Positions 7,353 to 9,561 of a stretch of DNA of 9,561 nt are shown here, piece by piece. This DNA comes from an uncultured Lachnospiraceae bacterium (GTDB taxonomy: Bacteria; Bacillota; Clostridia; Lachnospirales; Lachnospiraceae): positions 1 to 9,561 of the forward strand of contig CADBNQ010000054.1 of NCBI GenBank assembly GCA_902796045.1. The letters are read 5' to 3'. The notes under the pieces were generated by a model that did no database searches, was not told the DNA's origin, and saw nothing but the letters and a program-made list of their open reading frames with translations. Every line of letters starts with the position of its first letter. Positions within the stretch are counted from its first letter, which is position 1. A program made the position numbers and the translations under genes.

Positions 7353-7688
7353 ATGGTGACGATCGATGCTTTGCGTCAGATGGGAGCGGATGTGGATGAC
7401 GGATTGGCCCGTTGTATGAACATGGAGTCTTTTTATCTGGATCTGGTTAATATGGCTTTGAAGGATCCGGGGTTTGAGAAGCTTTCCGATGCGGTTAAAG
7501 CCGGGGATAACAAGGCCGCTTTTGAGGCAGCTCATGGCCTTAAGGGTATTGTGGCCAATCTCTCGATCACGCCCCTTTCGAATGAGATTTCGGAGATGAC
7601 AGAGCTCCTGCGCAAAGATCAGGAAGCTGACTATCAGGGTTATGTTGACAGGATCCTGGACATGCGAAATAAACTGAGCGCTCTGTAG
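7353..7688 (+). CDS. Free-standing histidine phosphotransfer (HPt) protein
   Basis: A 111-residue, mostly helical cytoplasmic protein. The HPt signature is AAHGLKGIVANL, with His61 as the phospho-histidine. The spacing and the surrounding helices (about 22-36, 41-59, 60-70, 73-90, 92-108) fit the four-helix HPt bundle, and the length fits a single-domain HPt. The family shuttles phosphate between receiver aspartates. Here it follows a hybrid kinase with two receivers but no HPt domain of its own, so it plausibly takes phosphate from Asp821 or Asp959 of that kinase and passes it to Asp67 of the REC-GGDEF-EAL protein, completing a four-step relay encoded in one cluster. The wiring is inferred from gene order. 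It is the last gene of the + strand cluster, followed by a large palindrome. Confidence 0.92.
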   Translation: MVTIDALRQMGADVDDGLARCMNMESFYLDLVNMALKDPGFEKLSDAVKAGDNKAAFEAAHGLKGIVANLSITPLSNEISEMTELLRKDQEADYQGYVDRILDMRNKLSAL

Positions 7689-7737
7689 AGAAAAAGTCAG
7701 ATTTTTCATGTCCGTATATAATACCTGACCATGTGAA

Positions 7738-7805
7738 AGAGCTATCGCAGTAAGGCAGGGCTGCCGGGAATGTCACCGGCAGCCCTGCCTTAACTCGATA
7801 GCTCT
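7738..7805 (+). repeat. Large two-tier palindrome between convergent genes, possible bidirectional terminator
   Basis: Outer arms AGAGCTATCG (7738-7747) and CGATAGCTCT (7796-7805) pair perfectly over 10 bp. After a 3x3 internal loop, the inner arms 7751-7767 and 7776-7792 pair perfectly over 17 bp, closing an 8-base loop GAATGTCA. It lies between the HPt gene (+, ends 7688) and the EIIB gene (-, ends 7833), where a shared terminator is expected. There is no real run of T after the hairpin in either direction: on the + strand it is followed by GTTTAAAAAA, and on the - strand by GTTT-poor TTTCACATG. It could therefore be a hairpin block, an RNase III site, or a copy of a dispersed palindromic repeat. 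Confidence 0.7.
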
Positions 7806-7832
7806 GTTTAAAAAAGCATCAAAATCACTTGA

Positions 7833-8123
7833 TTAAGCTTCCAGTACTTTAATACAGTCGTCAACGACCTTATCAACATCAGTGCCGGCCAGGAGCCCGA
7901 GGGCATTGATCTTGGGGATGCCATAATCCTCATACACATGAGTGACACAGGCCATCAGATCATAGTCTGCCTCTTTGAGCTCAGCAGCGACCTCATTCGG
8001 GGTGGTCACTCTTGTGACAGCGTCCCATCCTTTCTCGGCCAGTTTGTTCCGCAGCCTTTCTGCGATCATATTAGATGTGATCAGTCCTACACTACAAACA
8101 CATAAAATCTTGCAACTCTTCAT
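7833..8123 (-). CDS. PTS sugar transporter EIIB component, GatB-like
   Basis: A 96-residue cytoplasmic phosphocarrier of the galactitol/GatB-type EIIB fold. The N-terminal strand and P-loop read KILCVCSVGLITS (residues 5-17), with Cys10 in the position of the phospho-cysteine; Cys8 is an extra nearby cysteine. The rest alternates strands and helices (DLMACVTHV, then ALGLLAGTD) as in GatB, which has about the same length. In the family the cysteine takes phosphate from EIIA and gives it to the sugar bound by EIIC. No EIIA or EIIC is adjacent, so the gene is an orphan here; the cut-off gene at 9505-9561 might be a partner but is not in the same transcription unit by position. A strong AGGAGGG sits before the start at 8123. 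The only clear promoter upstream is that of the tRNA 49 bases away. Sugar unknown. Confidence 0.85.
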   Translation of the reverse strand: MKSCKILCVCSVGLITSNMIAERLRNKLAEKGWDAVTRVTTPNEVAAELKEADYDLMACVTHVYEDYGIPKINALGLLAGTDVDKVVDDCIKVLEA

Positions 8124-8130
8124 GGCAACC

Positions 8131-8137
8131 CTCCTAA
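8131..8137 (-). promoter_or_regulatory. Ribosome binding site for the EIIB gene
   Basis: On the - strand AGGAGGG ends seven bases before the ATG that begins at 8123. It confirms the start. The 49 bases between this gene and the tRNA contain an AT-rich TATAAA-like element near 8155-8160 but no matching -35 box at the right spacing. Confidence 0.7.
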
Positions 8138-8172
8138 AAAATATCCTTTTACGCTCTATTTATATAGAAAAA

Positions 8173-8244
8173 TGGAAGGTACAGGGCTTGAACCTGCGAC
8201 CCCTCGCACGTCAAGCGAGTGCTCTCCCACTGAGCTAACCTTCC
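8173..8244 (-). tRNA. tRNA-Val (anticodon GAC)
   Basis: The - strand folds as a complete 72-base cloverleaf. The acceptor arm is GGAAGGT paired with ACCTTCC plus discriminator A. Bases TA precede a D stem GCTC/GAGC, the anticodon stem is CTCGC/GCGAG with loop TTGACGT, the variable loop is GGGTC, and the T arm is GCAGG/CCTGT with loop TTCAAGC. The anticodon is GAC, reading valine codons GUC and GUU. The CCA end is not encoded; the gene is followed directly by TTTTT, so CCA must be added after transcription. It has its own promoter just upstream. Confidence 0.95.
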
Positions 8245-8253
8245 ATTGGTCCT

Positions 8254-8282
8254 ATTGTAGCATGATAAATGCATCCTGTCCA
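8254..8282 (-). promoter_or_regulatory. Sigma-A type promoter of the tRNA-Val gene
   Basis: On the - strand the -35 box is TGGACA (8277-8282), the spacer is exactly 17 bases, and the -10 box is TACAAT (8254-8259). Each box differs from consensus at one base. Transcription should start near 8247, only a few bases before the mature tRNA 5' end at 8244. The promoter may also supply the EIIB gene by read-through. Confidence 0.8.
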
Positions 8283-8295
8283 TATTTTTTGGACA
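8277..8295. repeat. Six-base inverted repeat covering the tRNA -35 box
   Basis: TGTCCA (8277-8282) and TGGACA (8290-8295) are perfect inverted arms around TATTTTT. One arm is the -35 box itself. It could be an operator or chance; six base pairs in an AT-rich stretch is weak evidence. Confidence 0.35.
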
Positions 8296-8323
8296 AATAA
8301 AAATACAAAGCGAGTCTTGAATT

Positions 8324-8350
8324 CATAGGAAAATGCTCTGATTTCCTATG
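8324..8350. repeat. Nine-base inverted repeat (CATAGGAAA / TTTCCTATG)
   Basis: Perfect 9 bp arms at 8324-8332 and 8342-8350 enclose a 9-base loop ATGCTCTGA. It lies directly beyond the DhaK terminator, as seen from DhaK. No T-run follows in either direction, so it is not a standard terminator. It may be a second structural element in the same spacer; its function is unknown. Confidence 0.5.
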
Positions 8351-8383
8351 CTATAAAAGTAAGCGGGGTCATAAGACCCCGCT
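8349..8383 (-). terminator. Rho-independent terminator downstream of DhaK
   Basis: Perfect 9 bp GC-rich arms AGCGGGGTC (8362-8370) and GACCCCGCT (8375-8383) close a four-base loop. On the - strand the stem is followed by TACTTTTATAG, a U-rich tail. It lies 65 bases past the DhaK stop codon and shields the tRNA promoter from read-through. It shows that DhaK is the last gene of its transcript. Confidence 0.85.
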
Positions 8384-8447
8384 GAAGCAGTAAATCTTAT
8401 AGTGACATATGGTGGCAGTATTATATCGGATTCTGATGGACTTCTTC

Positions 8448-9440
8448 TTAGAATATACGAACAGCAATCTCAGCTGGTTCATTCAGGAGCTCTTCGATTT
8501 CGTCATCCAGCTGAAGAAGTGTCAGGGAGAATCCTGCCATCTCAAGGGAGGTACAATAGTTACCTACATAATTCTTAGCGATCGTAAAGCCTGCTTCCTC
8601 GCAGAGAAGAGCAGCCTCTCTGTAGGCTATATAAAGTTCGCTGATCGGGGTTCCGCCCATGCCGTTGATCATCAGGGCAACTCTGTCACCGGACTTGAAG
8701 GGGATATCACCAGCTACAGCATCGAACATCTCTTTAACGATTTCCTTTACAGGGCGATAGCTTACTCTCTTTCTTCCGGGCTCTCCGTGGATACCGATAC
8801 CCATCTCGATCTCATCATCAGCAAGCTCAAAGATCGGAGTGCCCTTAGCCGGCGGTGTACATCCGGTCAGTGCCATACCCATGGAGCGGACACGGCTGAC
8901 AACCTTTTCTCCCAGGGCAACCAGCTCATCGAGGGAAGCACCCTTTTCTGCAGCAGCGCCGCAGGCCTTGATGACGAAGAAGTTGCCTGCTACACCACGG
9001 CGTCCTACGGTGTAAAGGCTGTCCTCAACGGAGACATCATCGTTGACGATTACTGTGCCGATCTTGATCCCTTCCATCTCAGCCATCTCACGGCCCATAT
9101 CCCAGGCCATCTTGTCACCCTGATAGTTGTTGATGATATGGAGTACACCTGCTTCCGAGGCAATCTTCTTGGTACACTCATAAACATAGTTCATCGGAGG
9201 AGCAGCGAAAACAGCACCCGGACAGGCTGCATCGAGCATTCCCTTACCTACGCACATGATGTGTGCCGGCTCATGACCGGATCCGGATCCCTGCATGATG
9301 GTGACTTTGCCGGCCGGGATATCCTTCCGGTATAAAGTGTTGATTTCAGGTACATATTCATATTTGTCCTTGTTGGCAAGGTAAATACCTTCGATCATCT
9401 CTTTTACGAAATCATCTGCATTGTTCATTAATTTTTTCAT
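8448..9440 (-). CDS. dhaK: Dihydroxyacetone kinase subunit DhaK
   Basis: A 330-residue DhaK-family protein of the usual full length. It binds dihydroxyacetone (or a related short ketose) covalently for phosphorylation by an ATP- or ADP-loaded DhaL partner. Visible signatures are GSGSGHEP (51-58) with His56, NNYQGD with Asp109, and GIHGEPG with His218, the histidine that forms the hemiaminal with the substrate; all three have the same numbering as I recall for E. coli DhaK. The family partner DhaL is not downstream, because a terminator follows 65 bases after the stop; it would have to lie upstream beyond the window or elsewhere. The start ATG at 9440 has AAAGGAG seven bases ahead of it. Relatives act on erythrulose or similar sugars, so the substrate is less certain than the family. 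It could also be a DhaK-like co-regulator such as DhaQ, though the full active site argues for a kinase. Confidence 0.92.
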   Translation of the reverse strand: MKKLMNNADDFVKEMIEGIYLANKDKYEYVPEINTLYRKDIPAGKVTIMQGSGSGHEPAHIMCVGKGMLDAACPGAVFAAPPMNYVYECTKKIASEAGVLHIINNYQGDKMAWDMGREMAEMEGIKIGTVIVNDDVSVEDSLYTVGRRGVAGNFFVIKACGAAAEKGASLDELVALGEKVVSRVRSMGMALTGCTPPAKGTPIFELADDEIEMGIGIHGEPGRKRVSYRPVKEIVKEMFDAVAGDIPFKSGDRVALMINGMGGTPISELYIAYREAALLCEEAGFTIAKNYVGNYCTSLEMAGFSLTLLQLDDEIEELLNEPAEIAVRIF

Positions 9441-9447
9441 GATAGAG

Positions 9448-9454
9448 CTCCTTT
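9448..9454 (-). promoter_or_regulatory. Ribosome binding site for dhaK
   Basis: On the - strand AAAGGAG ends seven bases before the ATG beginning at 9440. It supports this start. No clear promoter is visible in the 64-base gap to the gene upstream, so dhaK is probably co-transcribed with it. Confidence 0.7.
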
Positions 9455-9475
9455 CATTAAAATGTTTTATATCTA

Positions 9476-9488
9476 CCGGCTGTGCCGG
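9476..9488. repeat. Short GC hairpin upstream of dhaK
   Basis: CCGGC (9476-9480) and GCCGG (9484-9488) pair over 5 bp with a three-base loop. It lies between the upstream gene's stop and the dhaK ribosome binding site. There is no adjoining T-run, so it is at most a weak attenuator or processing site. Confidence 0.35.
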
Positions 9489-9504
9489 CCAGGGTTCGTT
9501 GCCG

Positions 9505-9561
9505 TTATGCTCTCAGTGCATCAGCAATGTTGGTTGCCATGATCCCTACAGCAACAATACC
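9505..9561 (-). CDS. C-terminal end of an upstream gene, cut by the window edge
   Basis: An open frame enters from the right edge on the - strand and ends in TAA at 9505-9507. The 18 visible residues are GIVAVGIMATNIADALRA. They are largely hydrophobic at the start with a short amphipathic end, which would suit the C-terminus of a membrane transporter such as a PTS EIIC, but equally a soluble helix. The gene lies 64 bases ahead of dhaK on the same strand with no obvious terminator, so the two likely share a transcript. Identity cannot be assigned from so little. Confidence 0.5.
   Translation of the reverse strand, partial: GIVAVGIMATNIADALRA

Noticed and set aside
7690..7707. A/T inverted repeat GAAAAA/TTTTTC after the HPt stop codon
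   Set aside because: Six A-T rich pairs only, with no following T-run. Such matches are expected by chance in AT-rich spacers.
7038..7709. Open frame of 223 codons on the - strand
   Set aside because: It spans the end of the second receiver domain and the whole HPt gene in antisense and shows no domain.
8409..9335. Open frame of 308 codons on the + strand
   Set aside because: Antisense to dhaK, whose active-site motifs are intact on the other strand. The frame has no recognisable domain.
1..9561. CRISPR arrays, insertion sequences, phage or toxin-antitoxin genes
   Set aside because: No regularly spaced repeats, transposase motifs or phage-like genes are visible. The tRNA gene is intact and I see no duplicated 3' end of it that would mark an integration site.

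Overview
The window reads like the chromosome of a Gram-positive anaerobe of the Clostridia, most likely a Lachnospiraceae-type gut bacterium. The reasons are strong AGGAGG-type ribosome binding sites, a tRNA gene without an encoded CCA end, a lipoprotein with a Gram-positive style lipobox, ferredoxin-based membrane redox proteins, and large hybrid histidine kinases with a PAS-like region of a type I associate with that family. This placement is inferred from the sequence only.

Positions 10-7688 (+ strand) hold six tightly packed genes. The first three form an envelope redox module: a small lipoprotein with a prealbumin-like domain, a three-helix membrane protein ending in an ICTECIGLG tail with a CxxC pair, and a NapH/YccM-type membrane iron-sulfur protein fused to an extracytoplasmic TlpA thioredoxin domain. 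The next three form a signalling module: a response regulator with a degenerate GGDEF and an intact EAL (c-di-GMP phosphodiesterase) domain, a 1030-residue hybrid histidine kinase with a double-Cache-like sensor and two receiver domains, and a free HPt protein. Overlaps and gaps of 3-4 bases link genes 2 to 5, so the redox and c-di-GMP parts are probably co-transcribed and translationally coupled. The best candidate for an undescribed system here is a pathway in which envelope thiol/electron status feeds a multistep phosphorelay that controls c-di-GMP breakdown.

Positions 7689-7832 separate convergent genes and carry a very strong 68-base palindrome without a clear U-tract. The remainder is on the - strand: an orphan GatB-like PTS EIIB gene (7833-8123), a tRNA-Val(GAC) (8173-8244) with a clear promoter, two hairpins (8324-8383), one of which is a good terminator for the gene beyond it, a dihydroxyacetone kinase DhaK subunit (8448-9440) with all three key active-site residues, and the last 18 codons of another gene (9505-9561) that enters from the right edge. 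No gene-free stretch is longer than about 205 bases once the tRNA is counted.
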